This document shows, in pieces, positions 1 to 11,168 of a stretch of 64,000 bases of DNA. The DNA lies in assembly GCA_947683625.1 (NCBI GenBank), contig CANTUR010000039.1, positions 3,472,001-3,536,000 of the forward strand, written 5' to 3'. The position numbers were made by a program, and so were the translations under genes. The stretch is from Mallotus nudiflorus. Its lineage: Eukaryota > Streptophyta > Magnoliopsida > Malpighiales > Euphorbiaceae. The notes under the pieces were generated by a model. The model had not been told where the DNA came from. It worked only from the letters and a program-made list of their open reading frames with translations, and searched no databases. Each line of letters begins with the position of its first letter. Position 1 is the first letter of the stretch.

Positions 1-560
1 CTAGATAAATTTTTAACCTTAAGAGGGATTGATAATGACTAAATAGACATCCATAATTTTGGGTGTGATTCATGGCTTATTGAAGATGGAGATGCACGTG
101 AACCTCCTTCATGAGATTATTCAAGGAACTTGTAGTTAGATTTCACTTAATAGAGGCCACTTATATCATGGTACAAGACCATTTTATCTTTTACACCATC
201 TTTGGGGACTGGAATTCATTGAATTACTCTTTATTCTTCCTTCGTGAAAAGGTCCTCAAGATGAGCAGATTCTCATTATTTTAGCTATTGGTTAATAAGA
301 TCACAGACTAAGTTAATATTGCAACCATCAGGTTTATAAGTGCAAATACAAAAGTTAGGCAATAGAGGGATCCATGGGTCAGACCAAATGTTAATATTTA
401 CACCCGAACATACATTCCATCTAGCCTTTTTAGATGACCTCCCTTCCATGCAGGATGCTAGTCTATATCCATGATGGTTTAGAACTCTACTTTGCATTGA
501 GGAAAGAGGTGAAATGATAGTATACCTTTTTTAAAATTTATGCACATAGGGTTTCTAGGA
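1..560 (-). pseudogene. LINE-A C-terminal zf-RVT region, partial
   Basis: Minus-strand 497-285 contains INIWSDPWIPLLPN, the hallmark of the plant LINE region after the reverse transcriptase, and 230-1 continues with a GLYYVKSNYK-type block and LWMSIWSLSIPLKVKNLSR. These match the zf-RVT domain layout (W..IW.L..P.KVK). The function of this domain is unknown; it may help RNA binding. The stretch is cut by the window edge, so any RNase H domain that followed cannot be seen. Stops occur near 285 and 140. Confidence 0.75.
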
Positions 561-699
561 ATTGAATTAGGCTCCATCCTATTTTACTAAGTAGATCACA
601 ATAAAAAAGATTAAGCCCTTTAAAGCCCATATCTCCACCTTGCTTTAATTTGGTCATATTGTCCCATCTAACCTAGTCTTTCTTGTTTACAAGGTTTTG

Positions 700-1700
700 A
701 GACCACTATAAATGCTTAGTGATTTTTCAATTTTACTAGTCACACATAGAAGGAGCTTAAAGATGGACATTATGTAAGCTGAGAGAGTTTGTATCACTTT
801 CTTGATCATGATTTCTCTACCTGCCTAGGAGAGGAATTTACTTTTCCATAACTAAATCTTTTCTTTATTTTTTTCTATAAAAGCATTTATTGTGATCATG
901 AACAAGTGTGGGGATAATGGGTCTCCTTAAGACCATATTGGGAAGCAAAATAGTTAGTTCTTCAACCATTGATAGATATTGAATAATTTATAGATCCACA
1001 CCTTTCATAATCAAATCTACCCATTTTTTTTGTGAAAGCCTAATCTTTATAGAATAGCCTATAAGAAACTCCATTGAACTTTATCAAAAGTTTTTGCAAA
1101 ATCTAGCTTTAAAGTAAGGTAGCCCTTCCTTCCTTTGAATTTATTTTTTAAAGCATGCATCACCTTATGGTTTACTAAGATGTTTTCTTGGATGTTTTTG
1201 TCTTTGACATAAGTAGTTTGATTTAGTAAGATAATATATGGTAGCCACTACTTTAGTTTGTTCACCATCACCTTTGATATCATTTTGTATATGTAGTTGT
1301 AATACCTGATAGGTCTGAAATCATCAAAGGATCTTAGGTGTTTGGTTTTCAGGACTAGAGTAATTTTGACATGAGATTTATGTTAAAAGGCAATTTCCTG
1401 GTAATGAAGAACTTCAATACTATCTCAACAACATAATTTTTAATAATTTGCTAATGATTTTGGTAGAAAGGTCATGGGAAACCATTAAGTCCTGGTGACT
1501 TTAGTTTCCCCATTGATAAGATAGCTTCTTTAATTTCTTCAAGGTGAATTTCTTTAATCAAAGCTAAATTTATTTTGTCAGTAACTAGCTAAGGAACCAT
1601 TTGGAGAGCCCTATCTACATTGTTAATTTCTTCTCTTCCATAAATTCTTTTGAAGTGTTTTAAAGTTGCTACTATCATATGATCTTCTATTGATACCTAG
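700..1700 (-). pseudogene. LINE-A reverse transcriptase, catalytic FADD region deleted
   Basis: The minus strand encodes FDDFRPIRYYNYIYK (about 1345-1300), DKNIQENILVNHKVMHAL (about 1195-1140) and LKLDFAKTFDKVQW (about 1110-1065), which hold the first catalytic aspartate, and GDPLSPHLF (926-900). Only about 20 codons later comes KFLS*AGREIMIKKVIQTL (839-783). In intact plant LINEs the GDPLSP block and the AGRE block lie well over 100 residues apart and the (F/Y)ADD catalytic motif lies between them. The copy has therefore lost the polymerase active site through an internal deletion, besides point stops. Confidence 0.8.
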
Positions 1701-1899
1701 ATTCCATCAATGTTTTTTTTTAATGTTATTATGTGGTTAATTTGTCTTCTTTGTATAGTTGTTAAGAGGAAGAACTTGGTGTTTTTATCCCCTTTTTAAA
1801 GCTAATGAATATGAGCTTTTTCTTACCAATTGATTTCCTCTTGAATATAGAGTTTTTTTTTTTTAATTTTACCTCTTAATATCTGTTCATGTTTCTTGG

Positions 1900-2820
1900 A
1901 TTCATTGAAATCCCTAGGGTATCCAGTCTAGCTTTCAACTTTTAAGTCTTCTATTCACAGTTGCCCATTTTAGCCTTTGCCCAATTCCTTAGTTCTATTC
2001 ATAATTTCTAATATTTTTCCTGGATTAGCATTATGTGGTACCACATCATCCACGTCTATTTTATGTTTTCCTTCCACTAGGGATATAGATCCAACTTTGC
2101 TTCATATAGGAATTCTTTACATTTAGAACTCAATTTATAATTCATAATCATAATAATTGGTTGATGATCTGACCCAAGAAAAGATTCATTAAACATCTAG
2201 GTAAACTCAAATTTCATTCTCCATTCTATATTTCCTAGGGATTTATCAAGCCTTGCTTGGATATTTCTCTCACTTGGTTGTCTATTGTGCCAGGAAAATG
2301 ATTCACCTTTGAACCTAGATTTATTAAATGATAGTTTTCTACAAGCTTTTGAAAGGGATTTATTTAGGCCATCATTAGGTTATTACCTCTCTTCTTTTCA
2401 TGTTTATGCAAACATAAGTTAAAATATTTGATTAATAACCAAAGGATGTTACCTTTAAGATATAACTTTCTAATGTCATCCCAAGCTTTAGATTCTGATA
2501 TACCACTGTGAAATGCCAAAGGCCATCATGATTAATCATAACATCAATGTGATGCCTTGACATTCTTTGGATCTGCACTCCTCATTCATCAATCCACTAG
2601 ATTCCTATGCCACATGAGTTACCTATTGGATCTACATATTCCCTTTTGTTGAAGCCTAGGTGAGATGTTATTGCATCCATAAATGTACTTTGTTGTTTTG
2701 TCTTTATAAGCTAGAAAAAGTAAGGTTTGTATTTATTTATTAAGGTATGAAGAGTTTTGACTGTGAATACATTGCTCAAGCCTTGAAAATTTCATAATAT
2801 AATGCTTATATTGATAATAT
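1900..2820 (-). pseudogene. LINE-A apurinic-type endonuclease domain, broken
   Basis: Minus-strand translation across several frames shows the L1 endonuclease from its N-terminus: NFQGLSNVFTVKTLH near 2810-2760, then SRHHIDVMINHDGLWHF near 2570-2520, RQPSERNIQARLDKSLGN near 2290-2220, and the C-terminal LGSDHQPI near 2185-2155, which is the conserved SDH block of this phosphohydrolase fold. In living elements this domain nicks the target DNA to prime reverse transcription. In-frame stops (for example in the glycine-rich stretch near 2610) break it. Identification of the family is firm; exact ends are approximate. Confidence 0.75.
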
Positions 2821-2830
2821 TAAAACTTTA

Positions 2831-3347
2831 ATCTACCCTTAATGATGAAGCTAAAGATATAACACTAAATAATAAAACCTAGTGCCCACTAAAATTTTTA
2901 TTCTTATGCCAAGATTAAGACTCTTGGGATGATAACATTAGAAAATTTACTAAAGAAAAGTTCTTTAGAGAGCACACAAAAATACATATTCCACCTTTGG
3001 CTACTATGTTTTTGTGTTTTTCATGTATGTTAGATTATGTCATGCACAAATCTACTAGTTTACTAGCATAATATAACTTAAGTTTATGTATATATGTTTC
3101 GAGTGTAATCTTCCATGAAAATTTCTTATTATTTTGATTTGGAGTACAAGAGTAGGGCACTTGCTTAGCATTAAGTCAGTGCCCTTGAGTGCTTAAGCGG
3201 TGACATAACAGCTGAGGTAATGGCTTGGTGGTTGTTGGCCATGCTTGATTGCCTAAAGTGACGCTTGAGTGATCTGTAAGTGAACTTGTAGATTCAAATG
3301 CCTTTGCTCAGTTTATTCTAACTCGATTCTACTCAAGTATTTAAAGT
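2831..3347. other. Unassigned spacer
   Basis: A+T-rich sequence between LINE-A and the inverted-repeat arm at 3348. I see no coding region. Around 3150-3290 there is a slightly G-richer patch with short imperfect repeats (variants of cttgagtg / gcttaag), reminiscent of LTR debris, but no boundary could be defined. Confidence 0.4.
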
Positions 3348-4089
3348 TAGGGGTGTACATTGATAAGGTTCAGGCAAGTTGAGTTCTTATTTTTCAAAAA
3401 AAAAAAAATTGAACTGAACAAAAATTTTAGGGCCGATGGTTGGTAGATTTTCAAATAATAAAAAATAAAAATAAAAGAAATAAAAAATAGCTAATTCCTA
3501 GCAGTTTGATGGCCACCGCCCATCTTTTTCAGATCAAAGCACTTTTTAGCTAGCTTGTTTTTTTCAAATAAAATTTTGAACTTTTTTATTAGCTTCTTTT
3601 TTCAACTAAAAAAAGAGTAAGTTGTAACATTCAAACCCATAACTATATATATATAAAGAGACAATGATCCATTCTATCTTCAACTTGAAGTCAATTATCA
3701 ATTAAATCTTATTTTGAAAGTCATTTCAATTTGCTTCTTCAACTTTATAAATTATGTAAATTCTATTCAATTTTATTTAAAGGGTCTAATTCAATTTTTA
3801 AAAATTACTTTTAGATCCCTAAAAAAACATTTGACTCTTATTCAAGTTTTTCTTCTTTTTTTTTTTATGAAAATGCTGAACTAGTTTATATTTTAGTCAG
3901 TGCACCAAGAAATCCCAACTAGATTGGCGCCTCTATAACACCATCTTCATAAATCAATATAGTCCTCTTTATTAATAAAAGGAAAATAGATACAAAAAAG
4001 AATAACCACAAAGTGGAAATCAAAACTAAGAAGAAAAACTATAGTTCTATTTGCCTAAAATGTCTCTCAAAATCAAATCATTACAATCA

Positions 4090-4510
4090 GAAGGATGGTT
4101 ATTTCACCATCTAATTTGGTATAGAGAAGTGCCAATAAGAGAGAGCTTGTTAGCTAACACATGACCCTCTTAAAAAAATATGAAAAATGTGAACCTGCAT
4201 AGAAGCAAGTTGCCAATCTTTGCAAAGGTGCCAAGGGATGTTGGGCATCTACCTTTTAAAAGATTAACAACATAGGAGCTGTCACATTCGATCCACAAGC
4301 ACGGAGGCTGAAGTTCCACAGCTTTGTTAACAATAATAATAATAACATTGATTTCAGCTTTAAATGCAAATTTAATGCCCAGTCAAGTAGCAAAAGAAAG
4401 AACCAAGTGATTGAGATTATCTCGAAAGACCTCGTTGGCACTAACAATGACAGGAGCACCCCTAGCGGCACCATCTGTGTTGATCTTCAACCAACTAAGA
4501 GGAGTGGGAA
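4090..4510 (-). pseudogene. LINE-B RNase H domain
   Basis: Minus-strand reading after a WIPTPLSWLKINTDGAARG block gives FRDNLNHLVLSFAT*LGIKF, then AFKAEI and LWIECDSSYVVNLLKG, then EGHVLANKLS. This is the plant-LINE RNase H: the first three catalytic acids are present (D in INTDGA, E in FKAEI, D in ECDS), while the fourth, normally D in an ADKLA-like block, is N. The domain degrades RNA in RNA:DNA hybrids. Two stop codons interrupt it (after SFAT and before EGH). Confidence 0.8.
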
Positions 4511-4779
4511 TCCATCAGACCATAAATAGAGAAGAAGGATGACAGGCAACACCAGGGATCCTCAAATGTCAAATAATAGAAAGGTCAGAAAGAGTATTTT
4601 CCATGACATCGATTGTGAAAAAGGAAGCATCAGTGATAGCTTTGCAAACTGAGCAGCTAGAAGCATACATGGGGATGTACTCATCATGAAAGATGACTCT
4701 ATTTCTAGCATACCATATAGCATGGATAGATTTTAAAATCCCTGCCCTCTAAAGCATAAGCAATTGAGAAGAAAGTTTC

Positions 4780-5072
4780 ATCTTTCAAATAGATTGGAGG
4801 AATTACATGAAACCATATGAGAATTGAATTGCCATATTAAAAATGCTAGCTAAAGCTTGCCAATGTGTAACAATATAAGGACACTACAAAAAAGTGTGAG
4901 AAATAGCTTCAGTGTTATTAGCACACAAATAATATATAAAGATCATATTGATTCCTTTGGCATGCAATAACTCATCGACTGAAAGTTTTTCATGGATAAG
5001 ATGCCACATGAGGAATGAATGGAAGGGTGCCAAGTAGTGACACCATAAATCCTTCGCCCAGGCCACCTTCAT
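4780..5072 (-). pseudogene. LINE-B zf-RVT region
   Basis: Minus-strand 5072-4884 reads KDLWCHYLAPFHSFLMWHL, IHEKLSVDELLHAKGI, then LCANNTEAISHTFL. This matches the plant LINE zf-RVT pattern (F.LW.....LPT.D.L..RG......C..C....E...H.F), although the usual first Cys of the C..C pair is Y here. Downstream the reading continues through CPYIVTHWQALASIF with stops. It links the reverse transcriptase to the RNase H domain. Confidence 0.8.
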
Positions 5073-5564
5073 AGTTGAAGATCAGGAATGAAGATAAATA
5101 ACTTTAAAAGAAAGAAAACCATTTGAAGAATGAACGTACACCAATGTATTTGACTAAGAATAGGAGAAGATTAAATTCTTAATATCTTGATATACATATG
5201 GAAAAGCATCCCAAAAATTTAAGGGGATATACCAAGCGTTATCAAAATATAAATAAAAAATCTTGACTGATAGATTATTACGAATGTTAAGAGGAATGGC
5301 TATGTGATCTACAATAATGTAATCAAGCCACTTATCATTCTAGAAACTCAAAGAGGAATGTTTGCTAACCATCCATTACGATTGCAAAATCAGATCAAGA
5401 TACACCTCACAAATAAAAGACCAAATATATGAACTAATATGAGTACTCCAAATAACTTTAGAATGACAAAGATAACGAGATCATAAGAAATTAAAGGAAA
5501 AGTTATTTTTACTCAAAATCTTCCAAGAAAATTTTCTTAGCATAGCATAGTTCATTAAGTATAA

Positions 5565-6866
5565 TCATTTTAAATTTCGACCGCCCTCATCGACTGCAGA
5601 GCAACAAATATCCCATTGAATCATAACTAGTTTATGAGAAAGATAATCCTTAGTCCAAACAAAATTTTCTAAATAGCACTCGAAATATTTCAAAAGTGAT
5701 CTTGACCATTTATAGAGCATGAAAGAGTGAATGAAAGAACCATAGAGGATGGAGTTAATTAAAGATAGTTTGCCCATTTAAGAGAGAGTAGCACCTTTCC
5801 ATTTCTCCTAATTTGCAATAACAGAAACAACTATAAGTTGAAGCCATTTCCTCTTAGGGGCCCCTTTAAACATGGGGACACCTAAGTATTGAAAAGGTAA
5901 GGAACCCAACTTCATTTTGGAAATAGATTGCAATACAGCAACCTGAGAAGAGGAAACATATTTGCCAAAAAATATATCTCACTTTTCCCAATTTACTTGT
6001 TGATCCGATAAAGATCCATAAAAAGCAAATAAAGTCATAACATGCCGAAGATTGGTTTTAGAAGCCTTGTAAAAAAGTAACATGTCACCATGATCAATAA
6101 GCTTCATGAGAGAGCAATTTAGGAATTCCTCCACTAAATAAAAGAGCAAGGAAGATAATGGATCTCCTTGGTGAACCCTGCAAGAACAGGAGAAATATCC
6201 CTTAGATGATCTATTAATAACAATGGATAAATGAGCTAAATGAAGAATAGCTTGAATCCAGTGGCAAAAAAGAGGCGAAAACACTTCAAGAAGAAAGTCC
6301 CATTCTAAAGTATGAAATGCCTTCATTATATCTATTTTCATGGCCATACTACCTTCTCGGGAGTGATGGAAGCCATCATAATACATTCATCAATATGTCT
6401 TTCAAGGATAAATCCAAATTGACATGGAGAAACAATAGAGGAGGTGATTCTAGCCAATCTGTTCACTAAGATTTTTAAGATAATTTTGTAAACAAAATTT
6501 CCTAAAAGAATTGGTCTGAATTTATCAATAGAACTAGCCTCTTTAACTTTCAAAATAAGCACCATCATATTAGAATTAAAGCCAGACATGAGCTTACCAT
6601 TAACAAAGAAGTGATGTACTACTTCACAAACATCATGACCGATAATGTACTAGCATTTAAAAAAGAATAAACCCGTAAACCCATCGGGCCTCAGAGTACT
6701 TTGATGATCCATATGCAATACCGTAGTATATATCAACGTTAGAGGGGATTTTGCATAGCAAAGTATTATCTGCCACTATAACCAGGTTTAAAATGATCTC
6801 TTTAACATCTAAAAGATCCCTAGTGCCATGACCAGTAGTAAAAAGAGATGAATAAAAATTAATCAC
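5565..6866 (-). pseudogene. LINE-B reverse transcriptase, FADD motif lost
   Basis: The minus strand gives a full series of L1 reverse-transcriptase blocks in at least three frames: FYSSLFT and LLCKIPSNVDI (6850-6730), NSNMMVLILKVKEASSIDKF (6575-6515) with a following GNFVYKIILKILVNRLA, KIDIMKAFHTLEWDFLLEV (6335-6280), QGDPLSSLLF (6170-6140), DHGDMLLFYKASKTNLR (near 6090-6040), then GKLSLINSILYGSF and FECYLENFVWTKDYLSHKL (5775-5630). The position of the catalytic (F/Y)ADD reads DHGD, and roughly 25 residues before it are missing compared with the usual spacing. The first catalytic Asp (KIDI) is kept. Confidence 0.85.
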
Positions 6867-6999
6867 ATGCGATTAAATTAGAGAAGCATCCTCTACCAAG
6901 TTCCATTAATTAGTAAACTGTGAATACCATATTAAGAAGAATAGTGAATCAATAAGTTATGATAGAACTTGGAATTCCTATCACCTTCCTTAACCCAAT

Positions 7000-8053
7000 G
7001 AACTCTATATTTATCTTTTAAAAGAGTTTCATTATTTTGAAGCAACTAGGATAGAGTAGCATGACAACTCATCTCTTAAAAATGTAGATTTTTTAAAAAG
7101 CCATTAAGATTAATATCAAATTGAATGTGTGAAAGCTCATACTTTACTGAAGATATAAAAGTTTATAGATCACCAAACACATGAACATTCCACAAATGAA
7201 GGCATGAACACAACATTTTTAACTTTTGAGGGAGAATATACATTGGGTTACCCACCACATGAAAAGATGTCCAGAAGCTCTCAACTGCAGGAAGAACATT
7301 AGGGTATGATGTCCATATAAAGAGAAATTTAAAAGGGTTTTGAACTACTAATGGATGATTAGCACAAAAGAGAAGTAACAGGTTGTGATTTGAGTGATGT
7401 CGCACTAAGGAGTGGAATTCTATAAAATTCCAATGTCGAAAACAAGATGCACTACATAGAACTCTATCTAACCGAATGTCAACCCAATTGGCACCTTTTA
7501 TATTCTTAGACCAGGTATAATAAAAGACTTTAGTGTCCAAACAAGTAAGATTACAATTAGAAAAAATAGTTAAAAATTCAAGGCAAGAATGTCTTAAAGG
7601 AGGATTTCTAGATTTCTCATGTGCGCTAAAGCAGGAGTTAAAATCACCAATTACAAACTAGTTAGATGAAGATAAAGAATGAAAATGTTGTAGTTTAGTC
7701 CAAAGACAATACCTACTAGTGGAAAGAACATAAACATAAATGAAAGAGAGAAGGATGTTACCAGAGCAATTAAAAGCCACTGTAATTTGCTGATTTGAGG
7801 AAGAAATAACAGACACATTTCTAGTGCCAATAGAATTAGTAACAAGTAACCAGAGTGATGAAATACCAAGACCATTATCCACTATAAAGGACTTATTTAA
7901 GGATCGCCAAAAAGCAGGAGAAATATAACTAAAATCCACTTTGGGTTCCGCTAAATAAATAATATCTGGTTTATGGAAAGAATAAAAATGAAAAAGTATT
8001 CATTGGGTAGCCAAGTTCTCAATCCCCCTGCAGTTCAAATAGAACACTTTTAT
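7000..8053 (-). pseudogene. LINE-B endonuclease domain
   Basis: Minus-strand reading starts YLNCRGIENLATQ (8045-8000), then FHKPDIIYLAEPKV, SPAFWRSLNKSF, FVIGDFNSCFSAHEKSR (about 7655-7605), WVDIRLDRVLCSASCFRHW, SLVRHHSNHNLLLL and VVGNPMYILPQKLK. This is the plant L1 apurinic-type endonuclease (GDFN block, RLDR block and the RH.S.H block, with S.H in place of SDH). The codon where ORF2 should start is ATA (8053-8051) instead of ATG. A stop occurs soon after the N-terminus and another before FVIGDFN. Confidence 0.85.
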
Positions 8054-8247
8054 TATGAAGATCAAGATGCTACCCTTGTAATAGGCTTATTCCCCATTAG
8101 AGTTTGCTTATGAAGATTTTTTTGGACTATTTTTTGTGAGACACATGCTGCCATCCTTCTTCCTTATCCATGGTGTCTTTCCAATACTGTTTATTGACAA
8201 CTTCCAATTCCATAATGGCATATGAAAATACTGCCGCTTTCTCCTAA

Positions 8248-8294
8248 TTTTGAGGAGAAACCAAATCATTAACTTAATCCTCAGGAATAACTAT
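8248..8294 (+). repeat. 47-bp flanking duplication, left copy
   Basis: Begins ttttgaggagaaacc and ends ggaataactat. It is identical to 9882-9928 except for one base (a at 8276, g at 9910). Together the copies bracket insertion D. Confidence 0.9.
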
Positions 8295-9881
8295 TATTGA
8301 GTATAATTTTATACATGTTCTAGAGTTGAATTTTAATGAATTTTGAATAAATCATTAGTAATAATTAGGAAAAATTTTGGTTTAATTAGGCATTTATTTA
8401 AGTTGGACCTTCATTCTAGTTTCTTTTTTTTTTTTAGTTTATTTAAGATTTTTTATTTGATATTAATAAGGATTTCCCCTTTTTGTAGGAATGATTAAAA
8501 AGGAAGCCTAAAATAGTAAGGGAATGCTAAGCATGACCATGACATAGGCGTGCTTATGCCCATGTCACATTCTAAAAGAAGAATAAAGGCAATATGGCTT
8601 AAGCATGGACATGCTGGAAGTTGTGTCAACCATCAGAATTGAAAGAGTTGGGACACGGGATGGAGCATGAGCATGCTCAAATTTGTACCCTCTTTTGTGC
8701 GAATTGAAGAATCTACAAAGGACCACACAACTTAAGCACATCCAAGCTTGAAACCATGTTTGCTTTTGTCCAAGTTGAAAAAAATGTGAAAGCTCAACAT
8801 GGCTTAAGCATGGCCATGCTTGAAGCTATATCGTAAAAGTGAGGATGTGACACGACCATGCTTAGGCCATATCGAGCAGAAAAATATTCCTTTTTGGAGG
8901 AAACTAGGCATTTCAAGTCAAATTAGGTTTCCATTGAATTTGCAATATAAAATGGGGATAAAAAGGGTTTTTATTCATTCCTTATCATAGAGAATCATTC
9001 TCATTCAGAGAAAACTTCCTTTTTGAGAATTTGAGTGCAAGTAGGTTTTCCATTAGATTTTTCCTATAAAAGGGGATATAAAGGAGCTATTGGGGAGGCA
9101 TTCAGGGTTAACATCATTGCCAAGAAGGCAAAGTGTGATTGAAGAGCTTAACAAGGATTGAATATTGAAGCGTGCTTTCAATGAGTTTTATCTTTCCTTC
9201 TTCTTCTTTTCTTATGAATAACTAAATTAATTAGAGTTGCGTTTTGGAACAGCTAGTTAGAATTGTTGGAATTTTTATTTCTTATTAATGATTTGATTTT
9301 CAATCAATTTTATGAGTTATGCTTCGCATCTTTTATTCAATTAAGGGCCCAATTGTTTGCATGTTTATGGGTAAATTACTATCAACGAAAGTTAAGTAAT
9401 CTATTAGTTTGTAACTCATAAGACTTAGGAACCTCGATCACGAAAGTAGACGAATCTTTCAGGGATTAATAAATTGCTAAAGAACTTAATGAGCCCTAAT
9501 TAATTGACTTAACCATGAAAATAGGCAGTAATTAGTTTTGGCATGCTTGAATAATCTCTAAAGAGACTTTAGGTAATTTAGAGTAGTTTACCCTTGAATG
9601 TGATCATTAAAATAATTAAATTTAATTCTATAATTCAAGTCCTAACTAGTGAAACAAACTCAATCTCTAGTTTATCCTCATTGATTTAATTATATTAATT
9701 AGAGTAGATAGTTTATTTTAATTTATTTAATTTAATTCTTGCTATTTAATTTGATTTGTGCTAGATAAGGAAAATTGATTGATAGTTAGTACTTAGTACC
9801 CTTTCCTCATGGGAACGATACTCTACTTATTATTTTATTACTTATCATGATTCATACACTGGCGGAGTTGTGCTAATAAGT
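8295..9881 (+). mobile_element. Insertion D: solo-LTR-like Ty3/gypsy fragment
   Basis: This 1587-bp block interrupts LINE-B ORF1 and has no coding region. Its right end (about 9780-9881) resembles the U5 end of Athila/Tat-type LTRs: 'cctcatgggaacgatactc', a T-rich stretch, 'tcatacactggcggag', then 'gctaataagttttt', which in relatives leads into the primer site. The left end begins TTGAGTATAATT (8297). Clusters of palindromic words (see 8525-8870) lie in its left half. It is flanked by a 47-bp direct repeat rather than the 5-bp duplication an integrase makes, so the usual solo-LTR explanation is incomplete. Confidence 0.6.
8525..8870 (+). repeat. Palindrome-rich degenerate repeats inside insertion D
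   Basis: Variants of 'ggcttaagcatggacatgct' recur about every 70 bp (near 8528, 8598, 8660, 8735, 8803, 8850). The copy at 8806-8821, AAGCATGGCCATGCTT, is a perfect 16-bp palindrome. Likely U3 sequence of the LTR. Confidence 0.6.
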
Positions 9882-9928
9882 TTTTGAGGAGAAACCAAAT
9901 CATTAACTTGATCCTCAGGAATAACTAT
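9882..9928 (+). repeat. 47-bp flanking duplication, right copy
   Basis: Second copy of the block at 8248-8294, one mismatch. The LINE-B ORF1 reading frame continues to higher coordinates from here, so this is the copy in natural context with the upstream ORF1 half. Confidence 0.9.
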
Positions 9929-11144
9929 CACCAAACAATTAGGGGTAACCATTGAAATGTCATTATTATTTTCAGTAACTAAATTTGGCAAAGGTAAATT
10001 TCTTTGACAACCTTTGGATCAGGGAATGCTAAATTTTCATTATCAACGACAACATCATCAACCTATAAATGGTCATTATTCTGAATATTGTCCCCAACGA
10101 GGGGCTAATTTTTCGATTGTAACTTTGGTTTCTAGATTTTCCTAGATCACGAGCATCCTTTTGATTGATGAGGATGAGGCTTACATTGTTGTTTGACAGT
10201 ATCCATTCCCTATTTATCCATAACTAAATTTTGGCGACATTATGAAACATCATGATTGATGGTGTGACATAGGCTATAAAACAAAGGAAGATTTTCATAA
10301 ACAATGTCAATGTCATCTATAATCCCATGACAATAAAAAAAATGATATTGCAATGTTGATGCCAGATCCACTTTAATCAAAATATGATCATAATGGCCAA
10401 AGTCTCCGTTAAGAGTCGCACGATAAATTCTGAGCGATGTTCGTATTTTACTTGCAATATCATGAAGGAGTCATGAATCCTAGAGTCCCCAAGGGAGATG
10501 ATGAAACCTCATCCATAACTAAGTGGTGGAAATTTTTTATTTGAAAGGATCTAATTCAGCTGTCCATTTTTGTAGCCTTAATGTTCCAAGATTCAGGAAT
10601 TGAGAACCTTGGCCACAAACTAGATCTTTATCATTGGCTGAATACATGAGGATATGATAGAATCCTTGACCGAGAGAGATCAATCTCCAATTGGACTTGA
10701 GGGACCATAGTTTAGTCAGTTTGTCTTTAAGATTAATAAGGGACCAGGATGAATCTCCCTTGTTCAGAATTACTCAGGAAATGAGTGAATGTTGGCATAG
10801 GGCAAGGCATTTTGAATAAATATCAGAATTAATTCTGACAGTTCAGAGCTAGGGTTAACATTATTAGACACTGTTGTATAGGGTTAATATTATTAGACAC
10901 TATTGTGTTAACCATAGGGAGCCTAGGATCATGAGCTACAACAGCTGCATAGGTTTTAAGAGGAGCTGGATTACTCAACAAAGCTTGAGCAGAGAACTAA
11001 TGTTGAACATCAAATCGTGCCATTGAAGACAAATCACAGTGACTAAAAAAGGTTTTAGTGGAGATCAGAATGGCTTTTTAATTAGCATCAGAACTGGAAG
11101 TCACCTCCGGTGACATGTCAACCACACAAGAGAGAACCCTATTT

Positions 11145-11168
11145 GATAATAATAATAATAATAATAAT
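11145..11168 (+). repeat. (ATA)n microsatellite
   Basis: Eight uninterrupted AAT/ATA triplets at the presumed 5' boundary of LINE-B. Confidence 0.9.

Larger units (their letters stand above)
1..2830 (-). mobile_element. LINE-A: plant L1-type non-LTR retrotransposon, 3' end beyond window
   Basis: Reading the minus strand from about 2830 down to 1 gives the normal order of a plant L1 ORF2: endonuclease, reverse transcriptase, then the cysteine/histidine-poor zf-RVT linker typical of plant LINEs. The 5' end starts abruptly at the endonuclease (no ORF1 is seen above 2830), so the copy is probably 5'-truncated, as LINEs often are. Its 3' end and poly(A) lie left of position 1. Many stops and at least one internal deletion make it inactive. 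Its motifs (NFQGLSN, VFTVKTLH) place it in a different L1 lineage from LINE-B, which has an NCRGI start. No target-site duplication can be tested because one end is missing. Confidence 0.85.
8060..11116 (-). pseudogene. LINE-B ORF1 (DUF4283 / zinc-knuckle type), split by insertion D
   Basis: An ATG at 11116 opens MSPEVTSSSDAN on the minus strand. The reading continues to TKLWSLKSNWRLISLGQGFY (about 10725-10665), GTLRLQKWTAELDPFK, RATLNGDFGHYDHILIKVDL (near 10420-10360) and NLPLFYSLCHTINHDVS*C (near 10290-10230). This matches plant LINE ORF1: a DUF4283 RNA-binding-like domain then a CCHC knuckle, whose first Cys is here Y. The C-terminal part continues as IVIPEDQVNDLVSPQ at the edge of insertion D and resumes below 8248, ending NLHKQTLMGNKPITRVAS. 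Several stops are present. Confidence 0.75.

Noticed and set aside
4256..4474. 72-codon open frame as a separate small gene
   Set aside because: It is an alternative frame of the LINE-B RNase H domain.
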